This document shows, piece after piece, positions 52,636 through 60,771 of a DNA stretch of 64,000 nt. The stretch's first letter is position 1, and each line of letters opens with the position of its first letter. Origin of the DNA: Anaerolineaceae bacterium (GTDB taxonomy: Bacteria > Chloroflexota > Anaerolineae > Aggregatilineales > Phototrophicaceae); the NCBI GenBank assembly GCA_002699585.1, contig PABP01000038.1:124001-188000 (forward strand). The letters are read 5' to 3'. A program made the position numbers and the translations under genes. Under the pieces are notes generated by a model. It ran no database searches and was not told the DNA's origin. It was given only the letters and a program-made list of their open reading frames with translations.

Positions 52636-53400
52636 ATGCCATTTGTCGAAACATCAACGGGTGCTCGCTTGCATTATGTAGAGCGCAACCCGGCAAATCC
52701 TCATCCGATACCCGTCATTGCGGTGCATGGCATGCTCGGCACCGCAGAAACGCACCTGGGCCATGTCATGAACTGGCTGGAGGCACAAGGCTATCGGGTG
52801 ATTGGGCCGACCATGCGCGGCTACGGGCAGTCCGAGCCAAAACCGCGGGATTTCCCACTACGTTTTTATGATCGTGATGCTGCTGATGTCCTGGCAATGA
52901 TGGACGCGCTCAATATAGACCGAGCACATATTATCGGTTACAGCGACGGTGGCGAAATTGCGCTGATGTGCGCTGGCTTGCAGCCGGAACGCTTCGCCAG
53001 TTCCGCCAGTTGGGGAGCTGTGGGGTACTTCGGGCCCGATATGCGCCCGGTAGCCCAGCGCATGATCCCAGGATCGGCCTGGATGACGGACGAGGACGTC
53101 GAACAGCATCAACTGGGTGACAAAGACAACTTTGCCCAGCAATGGGTCCGGGCGACCGTGCATATGATTGACAGCGGCGGCGATGTCAGCGTCAGTTTAG
53201 CCTCGGACATCACCTGCCCGGTGCTGGTCATGCTGGGAACGCAGGACACCCTGAACCCGGCCAGTTATGCGCAGGTGTTTTTGGAAAAAGTTAAAAACGG
53301 CAAGCTGGCGATGTTCGATTGCGGCCATCCCGTGCATGACGAACAAACAGAAGCCTTTTATGCAGCGCTCAAAGCGCATCTGGAGAATGCGCCTAGCTAA
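52636..53400 (+). CDS. Alpha/beta hydrolase
   Basis: The 254-residue protein is a soluble alpha/beta hydrolase. The oxyanion region is AVHGML (29-34), the nucleophile elbow GYSDGG has serine 103, and aspartate and histidine occur in GTQDTLNP (about 203) and DCGHPVHDEQ (about 233). The substrate is unknown; esterase, lactonase or similar activities occur in this group. GGAGAGA precedes the ATG. It overlaps the convergent membrane-protein gene by 4 bases at its end. Confidence 0.85.
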   Translation: MPFVETSTGARLHYVERNPANPHPIPVIAVHGMLGTAETHLGHVMNWLEAQGYRVIGPTMRGYGQSEPKPRDFPLRFYDRDAADVLAMMDALNIDRAHIIGYSDGGEIALMCAGLQPERFASSASWGAVGYFGPDMRPVAQRMIPGSAWMTDEDVEQHQLGDKDNFAQQWVRATVHMIDSGGDVSVSLASDITCPVLVMLGTQDTLNPASYAQVFLEKVKNGKLAMFDCGHPVHDEQTEAFYAALKAHLENAPS

Positions 53401-53978
53401 TCCGGCCAGGACCAGATGAGATCGCTATCGATGGTGACGCCTGCGGAAGTCAATTGAATCGGGGCATTCTGGCCCATACATGCGGGACCATAAGGCCAGT
53501 CTTGCTCATACTGGCATTGCAGACCGAAGGTATCGCAGCGCACAAGGATATAGGCGCAATCGTCGCTGAGGATGCCCTCCGACTGGTAAAAAAGATGATA
53601 CATCGCGTCATCATGGGATTGGCTCTGCATATGGACCGCGGTGTGCGTCAGCGTTGTCAGGGGAATGATCAGGGAGAACAGCACACAAGCAAAGGCCAAC
53701 ACCAGTACAGCAGGCAAGGTCACATGCTTGAGTGTGCTAAATACCCGGCGCAGGAATCCCCAGAAGGCGACTAAAGCAAGGCCGACCAGGGCAAAGTATG
53801 GCCGAAGGTGCTGGTTGACATACCCCCAATACCAGAATGGCTGCCCTTCGCGGATCATAGTGGGCGATGCCTGTGTCATGAGATCGACCAGGGCCAGCGC
53901 TAAAAAAGCCAACGCAATGATCAGGATGAGCCGCGTCGGCCATTTAGAGGATGATGATTCAGGGGTTTCGGTCGGCAT
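53397..53978 (-). CDS. Hypothetical membrane protein, probably leaderless
   Basis: The 193-residue protein has about three hydrophobic segments (about 13-33, 52-70, 82-105) and a cysteine-bearing extracytoplasmic C-terminal part (SDDCAYILVRCDTFGLQC near 145-162). I do not recognise the family. The ATG at 53978 is favoured because a strong promoter ends 6 bases before it; the mRNA would start at or next to the ATG. A start 24 bases upstream lies inside the promoter spacer. It is convergent with and overlaps the alpha/beta hydrolase gene. Confidence 0.65.
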   Translation of the reverse strand: MPTETPESSSSKWPTRLILIIALAFLALALVDLMTQASPTMIREGQPFWYWGYVNQHLRPYFALVGLALVAFWGFLRRVFSTLKHVTLPAVLVLAFACVLFSLIIPLTTLTHTAVHMQSQSHDDAMYHLFYQSEGILSDDCAYILVRCDTFGLQCQYEQDWPYGPACMGQNAPIQLTSAGVTIDSDLIWSWPD

Positions 53979-53984
53979 GAATGC

Positions 53985-54013
53985 AGTATAAGAGGTTCTC
54001 ATCCCGGTGGCAA
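53985..54013 (-). promoter_or_regulatory. Strong sigma-70-type promoter, leaderless transcript
   Basis: On the minus strand TTGCCA (54008-54013), a 17-base spacer and TATACT (53985-53990), each matching five of six consensus bases. The ATG at 53978 lies only 6 bases after the -10, so transcription would begin at the start codon. Confidence 0.65.
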
Positions 54014-54052
54014 AATGCGGTATAGTCCAGGCGTGTTTTTCAGGAGGCTGAT

Positions 54053-54832
54053 ATGCCCAAATTTAAGGATATTTTATTGGTTACTGGTGGCTTGATGGCG
54101 GGATGGTGGCTGGCCAACCAACAGAAGCCTACCCCATCAATAGATGCCGAGACACTCATCGAAGAGATGAACAGCCGCCACAATGAGCCATTCCAAAATT
54201 ACCGTCAGCTTGAATCGCTGACGGCACTGTACCAGCAGTTGAACCCGGTCGCGCCACTACCGCCCATGCGCCGTTGGGCTATCTCGCCGGATTTCGGCGT
54301 CGTGATTATGCGGCATATTCGCACACAAAAGCCCCAGTTGGTTGTAGAAGCCAGCGCGGGGGCATCCACGATCATTACGGCCTATACGCTGCGGGAAAAT
54401 GGCAGCGGGCGTGTCATCGCCATAGAGCATGATGCGCACTTCGCCCAGGCGGCCCGCGAACGCATCGCTGAGCATGGCCTTGACGACATCGCAACCGTTA
54501 TCCATGCACCACTCAAGCCGCTAACTCTGGCTGACAGCCGTTGGCCCTGGTACGACACTGATTTACTGGCCGACCTGCAGGATATCGATATGCTCACGGT
54601 CGATGGGCCACCGCAATGGGGCAATCCAGCGCCCATGGCACGTTACCCAGCTCTGCCCTTCTTCTATGACAGGCTGAAAGACGACGCGACGATCCTGGTC
54701 GATGACACCAACCGCAGCAACGAGAACAAGATGGTCGCGCGTTGGCTGCATGAATACACTGTGCACAAGATCGCTGAACCGGAAACAGAAAAAGGTACGA
54801 TCATCCTGCAAAAAGGCCCAGCCGGGTCATAA
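54053..54832 (+). CDS. Class I SAM-dependent methyltransferase, membrane-anchored
   Basis: The 259-residue protein has an N-terminal hydrophobic segment (about 6-22) and a Rossmann methyltransferase core: motif I LVVEASAGASTIITAY (about 97-112), the acidic end of strand 2 VIAIEHDAHFAQAA (about 121-134), and LTVDGPPQ (about 182). The substrate is unknown; the general pattern resembles Methyltransf_24 proteins. AGGAGG lies 5 bases before the ATG. A TATAGT at 54021-54026 may be its -10. Its end overlaps the convergent EEP gene by 6 bases. Confidence 0.8.
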   Translation: MPKFKDILLVTGGLMAGWWLANQQKPTPSIDAETLIEEMNSRHNEPFQNYRQLESLTALYQQLNPVAPLPPMRRWAISPDFGVVIMRHIRTQKPQLVVEASAGASTIITAYTLRENGSGRVIAIEHDAHFAQAARERIAEHGLDDIATVIHAPLKPLTLADSRWPWYDTDLLADLQDIDMLTVDGPPQWGNPAPMARYPALPFFYDRLKDDATILVDDTNRSNENKMVARWLHEYTVHKIAEPETEKGTIILQKGPAGS

Positions 54833-55576
54833 ATCCAGTTCCAGCAGCACCGGGAAATGATCCGAAGCCTGGTGAATCGCCGCCGGATGCCGTAGAGCTT
54901 GGCAGTCAACCAGATGCGGCAGCAGTTGTTTGGACAAAAAGGCATAGTCCAGGCGCGTGTTGGGGATGGGCGCGAGCAGTTGCGTCGGCATGGTGTAGCC
55001 CGGTTCATCGGAATAGAGATGGCGAAAGGCATCGGTATAGCCTGATTTCAGCAAGCCAGCGATGGCGCCGCGACGGGCATCGCCACAATTGATGCGCATG
55101 ATAAGCTTCATCTCTATGGGGAATTCAGCTTGGATCATGGGGTCATCAGGCGCAATCGTGTTGAAATCGCCCAGAATAGCATGGGGCACGTCGGCTGGCA
55201 GATAACCGCGTAAGGCATTTAACTCCCCTTGCCGCAGCCACTCCGCGAAGAATAGCAAACTCGGCAACAAATGCACCCCATATAAATGTAAGGCATGGTC
55301 GCGCAAGATCAGGCGCAAAAAGGCGGATCGCCCAAACGTCTGGGGCAGCCAATCGGCGATGACCGGCACGCGGCTGAGATAAGCCGTTGAATGCCTCTGA
55401 CAGCCAAAATACGGATAGTCTGCCCGTTGGGCCAATTCCGCGACAGAATCGCTATTGCTAGCTTCATCCAGCATGACGATGTCAGCATCGGTGCTGCGGA
55501 TAACCTCCGCCAGATGCGGCAGACGACCATCACGGCCACTATAGAGAATGTTATAGGTCAGAATTTTCATCAACAT
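54827..55576 (-). CDS. Endonuclease/exonuclease/phosphatase family protein
   Basis: The 249-residue protein has the EEP fold. It opens with MKILTYNIL, has DIVMLDEAS (about 36-44, the metal-binding glutamate), GDFNTIAPDD (about 145-154), LDYAFLS (near 216) and the terminal SDHFPVLL (catalytic histidine). The family includes nucleases, sphingomyelinases and inositol phosphatases; a specific substrate cannot be assigned. No signal peptide is present. It is convergent with the methyltransferase gene. Confidence 0.83.
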   Translation of the reverse strand: MLMKILTYNILYSGRDGRLPHLAEVIRSTDADIVMLDEASNSDSVAELAQRADYPYFGCQRHSTAYLSRVPVIADWLPQTFGRSAFLRLILRDHALHLYGVHLLPSLLFFAEWLRQGELNALRGYLPADVPHAILGDFNTIAPDDPMIQAEFPIEMKLIMRINCGDARRGAIAGLLKSGYTDAFRHLYSDEPGYTMPTQLLAPIPNTRLDYAFLSKQLLPHLVDCQALRHPAAIHQASDHFPVLLELDL

Positions 55577-55648
55577 AAGGGACTACACACGGATCACAGC
55601 CACCCGCCTGCTTGTGTTCAAAGTCCGTATGGTAACGCAACTAACCTG

Positions 55649-56563
55649 CTAGACAAAGAGCAAAGCCGTCCCCGCAAAAGCGACCAATGTACCCAGGCTG
55701 GTCCGCCAGGATACCTTTTCTTTGAAGATGACAAAGCCTAGGGGAATCAAGAAGATGGGTGTCAGCGACATCAACGTTGACGCGATACCCACCGGCGCAC
55801 GCTGTACAGCGACCTGTGACAACGTCACGCCAATAACCGGGCCAAAGATTGTTGCAAGCAGCAAGAAGCCTATTGCACGCGGATATATGCGTAGTTCACG
55901 CACGCTGGATGCAACCTGCCTACGTCCTACGGCAATCGTCCAGACCCAAAACATCGCAACTAGCATCCGAATGAGGGTCGCGGATAAGGGTTCGACGCCT
56001 TCGTTGAGGGCAAACTTGGACAAGATCAAGCCACCTGCCTGACCGAGCGCCCCGCCCAGCCCAAACAGCAAGCCGAGCAGATAGGTCCGCGTTGGTAAAT
56101 CCGAGGTGGTTTTCTGCTTTTTGCGACCTTGGCGCTCAGAAACAACCCAGAAAATACCCGCTACAGTCAGGCCAATTCCGAGCAAGCTCTGGAAAGAGAG
56201 CACTTCGCCCAGGAATAACCAGGCCAGAATGACGCTGACGACAGGCGCGAGAGCCATCATCAACATAGAAAGTCGGGGGCCAATCATGATAAAAGCCTGG
56301 AAAAGAGACGCATCACCCAGGGCCAAACCCACAATACCGGAGGCTGCTAACCAGAAAAACGATTCAGGTGTTATCTGTGAGGGCAACAATTCGTGATAGA
56401 GGAACAGATGAATCGCCATCAGAATGACGACGGACATCAACAGGCGCGTCCGGTTGACCAATGCTGAACCAAAATGACGTCCTGCAAAGGTGAATAAGGT
56501 CGAACCAAAAGCAAATGATAGCGCTGTGCCAAGTGCGGCCAGTTCCCCGGTAAAATCAGTCAT
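55649..56563 (-). CDS. EamA-type DMT-family transporter
   Basis: This 304-residue protein has ten hydrophobic segments arranged as two EamA repeats, as in RhaT/RarD-type drug and metabolite exporters. The repeat motif RLSMLMMALAPVVSVILAWLFLGE (about 110) is mirrored by PVGIASTLMSLTPIFLIPLGFVIFKE near the end. The ATG at MTDFT has AAGGGG 5-7 bases upstream. Substrate unknown, often amino acids or sugars. Confidence 0.87.
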   Translation of the reverse strand: MTDFTGELAALGTALSFAFGSTLFTFAGRHFGSALVNRTRLLMSVVILMAIHLFLYHELLPSQITPESFFWLAASGIVGLALGDASLFQAFIMIGPRLSMLMMALAPVVSVILAWLFLGEVLSFQSLLGIGLTVAGIFWVVSERQGRKKQKTTSDLPTRTYLLGLLFGLGGALGQAGGLILSKFALNEGVEPLSATLIRMLVAMFWVWTIAVGRRQVASSVRELRIYPRAIGFLLLATIFGPVIGVTLSQVAVQRAPVGIASTLMSLTPIFLIPLGFVIFKEKVSWRTSLGTLVAFAGTALLFV

Positions 56564-56583
56564 CAATACCCCTTCCCAAAAAG

Positions 56584-56608
56584 ATAGGGCGCACAAACTG
56601 CGCCCTAT
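56584..56608 (-). terminator. Terminator of the M20 peptidase gene
   Basis: ATAGGGCGCA (56584-56593) pairs perfectly with TGCGCCCTAT (56599-56608) around CAAAC, followed on the minus strand by TCTTTTT. It also lies just upstream of the DMT transporter Shine-Dalgarno. Confidence 0.85.
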
Positions 56609-56692
56609 TCATCATATTGAAAAGGATATGCCAAATGGCGTACCAATACAGTCCGATTCTTGCGGTCTTTAATGGGCCACAAGCAGACGTTG

Positions 56693-57883
56693 TTAGGCTT
56701 TGGCCTCAGCTTCTGTCAGGACGCGGTACAGGGTCGCTGTCAGCAATTCCACGCGGCGAATCATCATCGGCAGGTGGATGGTCTCCGTCGGGCTGTGCAG
56801 GCCGACGCAGGGCGCACCCATCCCGCAGATTGACGGGGTTCCGCCCGCGCTGACGTAGTTGGCATCGCTACCGCCACCACGCGCAATCGGCACGACATTG
56901 TGCCCCAGTCGCTTGGCTTCTTCCAGTACTGTATCCACTAGATACTGGTTGCGCTCGTTGCGCTCCATCGGTGGGATAAAAATATTGACGTCAAACTCGC
57001 CACGATCCCAAATATCCAGATGCGGATTATGACCCGTCGGCGTGGTGATGATTTCTTCGATAGCAGCTTTGGTGGCTTCGCCATCGGCCATGGTTTCATA
57101 ACGGAAGGTAATGAGAGCTTTGGCGACACCCGCTAAAGTATTACCAGCCGTTCCGCCGCTGATGGTGCCAATATTGGTGCTGATGCCATTTTCCGGGTCG
57201 TTGAGCGCGTTGATCTTCAGGATGCGCTGTGCAAGGCCATCAATGGCGCTGAGGCCTTCATGCGGAACACCCGAATGCGCTTCGTGGCCATAAATCGTTG
57301 CATTGATAGCGCAGTAACCCCGGCGCTGGTAAACCACACCCAGGGGCACATCGGCACTTAACTCGCCCTGCGGGAAGCCCGGTTCCAGGCCAATGGCAAA
57401 ATCAGCGTCGATATTCTCGCCCATATACCAGTCACGGATCGTCGGTGAGCCAATTTCTTCGTTGGCGCTGACGACCATCTGCACATCACAATCAGGCAGC
57501 ATTTCGGAAATCGCTTTCATGGCGTAGAGGCCAATCAAAAGGCCGCCCTTAATGTCACCTGTCCCTGGGCCAGTGACGAACTCATCATCAATACGGCGAT
57601 ATTCGAGAAAATCACCATCAGGTGGGAACACCGTATCCATGTGGCTGATGAGCAAAATACGCGGTCCCTGGGTGGCGTTGCCTGCTTTAACCAGACGATG
57701 GCGCGCATTGACAGCTTCTACAGTGAAGCCCAGACTATCTGCCAGTTCATACATTTTGTCCATACCCGCGTCGACGCCAGCGGTGTTCGCGGTGAAGGTG
57801 TTCATGTTGACGAGGGTTTCTAACCAATTTTCGATTTCCGTTGCGCGTTCATCGACCCACGCGCCCAACTGCTCTAACTGCAT
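56693..57883 (-). CDS. M20-family metallopeptidase (carboxypeptidase G2-like)
   Basis: The 396-residue protein has the M20 zinc site: SHMDTVFP (His 81, Asp 83), GPGTGDIKGG (Asp 110), and NEEIG (catalytic Glu 142, ligand Glu 143); a histidine near the end (VGLHSPTETIHL) completes it. The CPG2-like dimer-type domain lies around residues 190-300. Such enzymes remove glutamate from folates, or deacylate amino acids and dipeptides. AAGGAT precedes the ATG. It ends with a strong terminator. Confidence 0.88.
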   Translation of the reverse strand: MQLEQLGAWVDERATEIENWLETLVNMNTFTANTAGVDAGMDKMYELADSLGFTVEAVNARHRLVKAGNATQGPRILLISHMDTVFPPDGDFLEYRRIDDEFVTGPGTGDIKGGLLIGLYAMKAISEMLPDCDVQMVVSANEEIGSPTIRDWYMGENIDADFAIGLEPGFPQGELSADVPLGVVYQRRGYCAINATIYGHEAHSGVPHEGLSAIDGLAQRILKINALNDPENGISTNIGTISGGTAGNTLAGVAKALITFRYETMADGEATKAAIEEIITTPTGHNPHLDIWDRGEFDVNIFIPPMERNERNQYLVDTVLEEAKRLGHNVVPIARGGGSDANYVSAGGTPSICGMGAPCVGLHSPTETIHLPMMIRRVELLTATLYRVLTEAEAKA

Positions 57884-58074
57884 GATTGATCCTTACCAAA
57901 TAGAAACTATTAAGACTCCGCTGCACACTATACATCCGTGCGGAAAGAGATGCGATAGTTAGTGGATGAAGGCTGATATTTTTGGCTAGTTTGGCTCTGT
58001 AGACCGCCGCAAGACTGTATGAGATGCCCAATTGCTAACAACGTCAGGCAGCATGGCCTGGGGGATATATGAAA

Positions 58075-58102
58075 AAAGGCCCTGCTAATCAGCAGAGCCT
58101 TT
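58075..58102 (-). terminator. Terminator of the tRNA-Pro gene
   Basis: Twelve pairs (AAAGGCTCTGCT with AGCAGGGCCTTT, one G-U) around a 4-base loop, followed by a run of six T on the minus strand. It begins 8 bases after the end of the tRNA. Confidence 0.88.
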
Positions 58103-58110
58103 ACCAATTG

Positions 58111-58185
58111 TCGGGGCGGCGGGATTCGAACCCACGACCTCACCGACCCGAACGGTGCGCGCTAGCCGGGCTGCGCCACGCCCCG
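58111..58185 (-). tRNA. tRNA-Pro (anticodon CGG)
   Basis: The minus strand folds into a cloverleaf. Acceptor arms CGGGGCG and CGCCCCG pair fully; the D arm is GCGC...GCGC; the anticodon stem CACCG/CGGTG encloses TTCGGGT, anticodon CGG; the T arm is GTGGG-TTCGAAT-CCCGC. The discriminator is A and CCA is not encoded. It reads codon CCG. A promoter upstream and a terminator downstream frame it. Confidence 0.96.
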
Positions 58186-58199
58186 AACAAGGTCGCAAC

Positions 58200-58228
58200 A
58201 GTGTAGTGGAGGTGGGGTTGATTTGCAA
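58200..58228 (-). promoter_or_regulatory. Promoter of tRNA-Pro
   Basis: On the minus strand TTGCAA (58223-58228), a 17-base spacer and TACACT (58200-58205). The tRNA starts 14 bases after the -10. Confidence 0.65.
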
Positions 58229-58257
58229 GAGTTAACATCGAAAAATTGGATGTTTCC

Positions 58258-58286
58258 TTTTCAGTTATGCTGCTTTGCGCTATGCT
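58258..58286 (+). promoter_or_regulatory. Candidate promoter of the phosphatidyltransferase-lgt pair
   Basis: TTTTCA (58258-58263), 17-base spacer, TATGCT (58281-58286), each four of six consensus bases. The start codon at 58322 is about 30 bases beyond the likely start site. Confidence 0.4.
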
Positions 58287-58321
58287 TTGGCACACTGGTT
58301 AGGGGATTCCATCGAAACACT

Positions 58322-58945
58322 ATGACCGACGAAAAAACACAAGCAAAGCCTGTCGTCCTTACGGACCGCGTGCGTGGCATCACCAAAGCGGTATTAGACC
58401 CAGCGGGTATGTTCTTACATCGATTAGGGATACACCCGGATGTTATCACGACGGCGGGGCTAATCGTGGTAGCGATTGCCGCCGTGGTCATCGCCCAGGG
58501 ACGGCTACAACTCGGCGGCATCATCTTGCTGCTGGGTTTGCCGTTTGATGCCCTGGATGGAGCCGTCGCACGGGCCATGCAGCGCACAGGCAAGTTCGGC
58601 GCGGTGCTGGATTCCGTGCTGGATCGTTATGCTGACGGTTTCATTTTTGCTGGATTGAGCTATTATTTTGCGGTGCTAGATCAGTTTGAGATGATGCTGC
58701 TGGCGATGGCCGCATTGCTCGGCAGTTTGCTCGTCAGCTATGTGCGAGCACGGGCCGATGGCGTCCAGGTCGAAACAAAGATTGGCCTGTTCACACGGTT
58801 GGAACGTATCGTCGTCATATTGATTATGCTGCTGGTCCCTGACTTGCTGACAGTCGGCCTGATTGTGCTGGCAGTCGGCACAAATTTTACAGCACTACAA
58901 CGAATCTGGTTTGTCTACAGAACACTCAAAAACAGAGGCGGTTAG
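58322..58945 (+). CDS. CDP-alcohol phosphatidyltransferase
   Basis: This 207-residue integral membrane enzyme has the family signature in full: FDALDGAVARAMQRTGKFGA and DSVLDR, with aspartates at 76, 79, 97 and 101. It transfers a phosphatidyl group from CDP-diacylglycerol to an alcohol (glycerol-phosphate, serine, inositol-phosphate or similar), which cannot be chosen from the sequence. The ATG at MTDEK is the first plausible start with a hydrophilic N-terminus; longer frames exist upstream, and no clear Shine-Dalgarno is present. Its gene is followed 3 bases later by lgt, also a membrane-lipid enzyme. Confidence 0.88.
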   Translation: MTDEKTQAKPVVLTDRVRGITKAVLDPAGMFLHRLGIHPDVITTAGLIVVAIAAVVIAQGRLQLGGIILLLGLPFDALDGAVARAMQRTGKFGAVLDSVLDRYADGFIFAGLSYYFAVLDQFEMMLLAMAALLGSLLVSYVRARADGVQVETKIGLFTRLERIVVILIMLLVPDLLTVGLIVLAVGTNFTALQRIWFVYRTLKNRGG

Positions 58946-58948
58946 ACT

Positions 58949-60049
58949 ATGAGCTTTGAAGCGGAGCATATTTTATTACAAAACACTTTCCTGGGCGATT
59001 TGCAAATCCGTTATTACGGCATCATCATCGTTTTTGCAATGATTGTGGCTGCTTATGTCGCGTCCAGGCTGGCATCTAGCCGCAGAATGAACCCGGATCA
59101 TGTCTGGGGTGGCCTGACCTGGGCCATCTTCCCCGGCATCATTGGCGCGCGCCTGTGGTTCATCCTGTTCCCGCCGATTGGCCTGACTGCAGGCTGCGGC
59201 GACCCCAACAGCACGGCTGTCTGTATGGACACAGCCTGGTTCTTCCAGAATTTCTTCAATACCACCAACGGCGCGATTGCCGTCTGGAATGGCGGCCTGC
59301 ACCTGTTTGGGGCGGTCATCGGTGGTGGTTTGGGCGCATGGTTGTATACCAGCCGCTTCCACAACCCGATTTCGCGCGTGTTCCATTACATCTTCCTGCC
59401 GATTGCCATCCCGCTGACGTTCATCGGTTGGGTGATTGAAGCAGCATACAATCGTGTGCGTGGTGAAGAGGTCGAACCCTACAGCATCCCGAAATTCGAG
59501 CCAGAATTCCCGGATGAAGGCATCCCCATGCTGCCCTGGTTGGACATCGCAGGCGTTGTGCTGCCCTTGGCACAGGCCATCGGCCGTTGGGCAAATTATA
59601 TCAATCAGGAATTGTACGGCGTGCCAACGGGTTCTACTTTCTGGGGCATTTCCATTGATGCCAGTAAGCGCGTTGGCGAGTATTCCAGCCTGGTCGAATA
59701 CCCGGCAGATACCCTATTCCACCCGATCTTCCTGTATGAATCGCTGTGGAATGCGGCTGCGTTCGTCGTGCTATATATTCTCTATACACGTCACAAGAAC
59801 CGCTTCCTGCCCGGTGATATTTTCCTGATCTATGTGATGCAGTACTCGGTCGTGCGCTTCTTGCTAGAGTTCCTGCGCATCGAGATTGCCTATATCCCTG
59901 GTACGATGATTAATAGTTCACAGGTTGGGACAGTCATTGCATTCGTAGTTGCCCTGGGTGTTTACATCTGGCGCGGTCGTGACGGTCGCAGGGCCAATGC
60001 AGCCGCCGAACACCAAAAACTGGAACCTACCCCCGTACAAGAGCATTAA
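58949..60049 (+). CDS. lgt: Prolipoprotein diacylglyceryl transferase Lgt
   Basis: This 366-residue protein is Lgt, which attaches diacylglycerol to the lipobox cysteine. It has about seven membrane segments and the signature GRWANYINQELYG (residues 212-224), in place of the usual G-R-x-G-N-F-x-N-x-E. The region around RYYGIII and GGLTWAIFPGIIGARL is also typical. Compared with ordinary Lgt (about 260-300 residues) it has an extra loop at about 137-197 and a C-terminal tail. It shares a short spacing with the preceding phosphatidyltransferase. No lipobox was found in the secreted proteins of this window. Confidence 0.9.
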   Translation: MSFEAEHILLQNTFLGDLQIRYYGIIIVFAMIVAAYVASRLASSRRMNPDHVWGGLTWAIFPGIIGARLWFILFPPIGLTAGCGDPNSTAVCMDTAWFFQNFFNTTNGAIAVWNGGLHLFGAVIGGGLGAWLYTSRFHNPISRVFHYIFLPIAIPLTFIGWVIEAAYNRVRGEEVEPYSIPKFEPEFPDEGIPMLPWLDIAGVVLPLAQAIGRWANYINQELYGVPTGSTFWGISIDASKRVGEYSSLVEYPADTLFHPIFLYESLWNAAAFVVLYILYTRHKNRFLPGDIFLIYVMQYSVVRFLLEFLRIEIAYIPGTMINSSQVGTVIAFVVALGVYIWRGRDGRRANAAAEHQKLEPTPVQEH

Positions 60050-60071
60050 AGATAAGCTCACTTTGAGGATA

Positions 60072-60097
60072 AAAAAGCCCCGGTGTCGGGGCTTTTT
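60072..60097. terminator. Bidirectional intrinsic terminator after lgt
   Basis: AAAAAGCCCCG pairs perfectly with CGGGGCTTTTT around GTGT (11 pairs). T-runs follow on both strands, so it ends both lgt and the convergent response regulator gene. The stem shares its GCCCCGG core with the terminator at 52113. Confidence 0.9.
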
Positions 60098-60129
60098 GAA
60101 TTAGGTAAATATCCACTATCAAGAAACAA

Positions 60130-60492
60130 TTAAACGTAACGTCTAACGCACTCGATCACTTCCCTGTTGGTCACAGGCTTGACGATGACCTCGTTAAAGC
60201 CAGCTTCCATGCAGCGCTTGCGCATGGTGACATTGCCCAGGGCTGTCAAAGCCACAATCGGTAGTGTCTGGTCATCATGTGTTTCTCGCACTTCGCGTGC
60301 AATATCGATGCCGTTGATGTCCGGCAGCATGAGGTCCAATAGAACCATATCTGGCATACTGGTCTCGATCATCTCAAGAGCCACATTGCCACGCATAGCC
60401 ACATCAACATCAAAATCGGAGCGCTCAAGCACTTCCGCTATAAGTTGGGAATTCCAGGGATTATCTTCAACAATCAAAATGCGCTTTTTCAT
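60130..60492 (-). CDS. Single-domain response regulator (CheY/DivK-like)
   Basis: The 120-residue protein is only a receiver domain. It has the acidic pocket ED at 9-10, the phosphorylation-site aspartate 53 in MVLLDLMLP, threonine 83 in ALTA and lysine 105 in VKPV. The VEDNPWN opening is DivK-like. With no output domain it acts by binding partners. No histidine kinase gene lies nearby. The start region has a short direct repeat of TTAATGCGCT and no clear Shine-Dalgarno. Confidence 0.88.
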   Translation of the reverse strand: MKKRILIVEDNPWNSQLIAEVLERSDFDVDVAMRGNVALEMIETSMPDMVLLDLMLPDINGIDIAREVRETHDDQTLPIVALTALGNVTMRKRCMEAGFNEVIVKPVTNREVIECVRRYV

Positions 60493-60771
60493 CTTAATGC
60501 GCTTTAATGCGCTACTCCAATAGATCGAACATAGTTCAATTGTAGTTCATGTTATACAAGACAATCATATAACTTCGCTTTTTACGGGAGCCAAAGCGCG
60601 TTTGTTTATAACGATTAACAAATCAAGTCAACATCAGCGCGATCAGCCCAACAGATGACATGTGATCTCAACTGCCACCGAACAATTAAGCTTCGCTATG
60701 CCAAATCTCAGTTTCGCAGGGTCGATGGTGTGCCATAATAAACGAGTAGATGATAAAACTAGCTGAGTCCT

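Noticed and set aside
60493-60513. Direct repeat TTAATGCGCT before the response regulator start
   Set aside because: Only two short copies; too small to claim a function beyond noting it.
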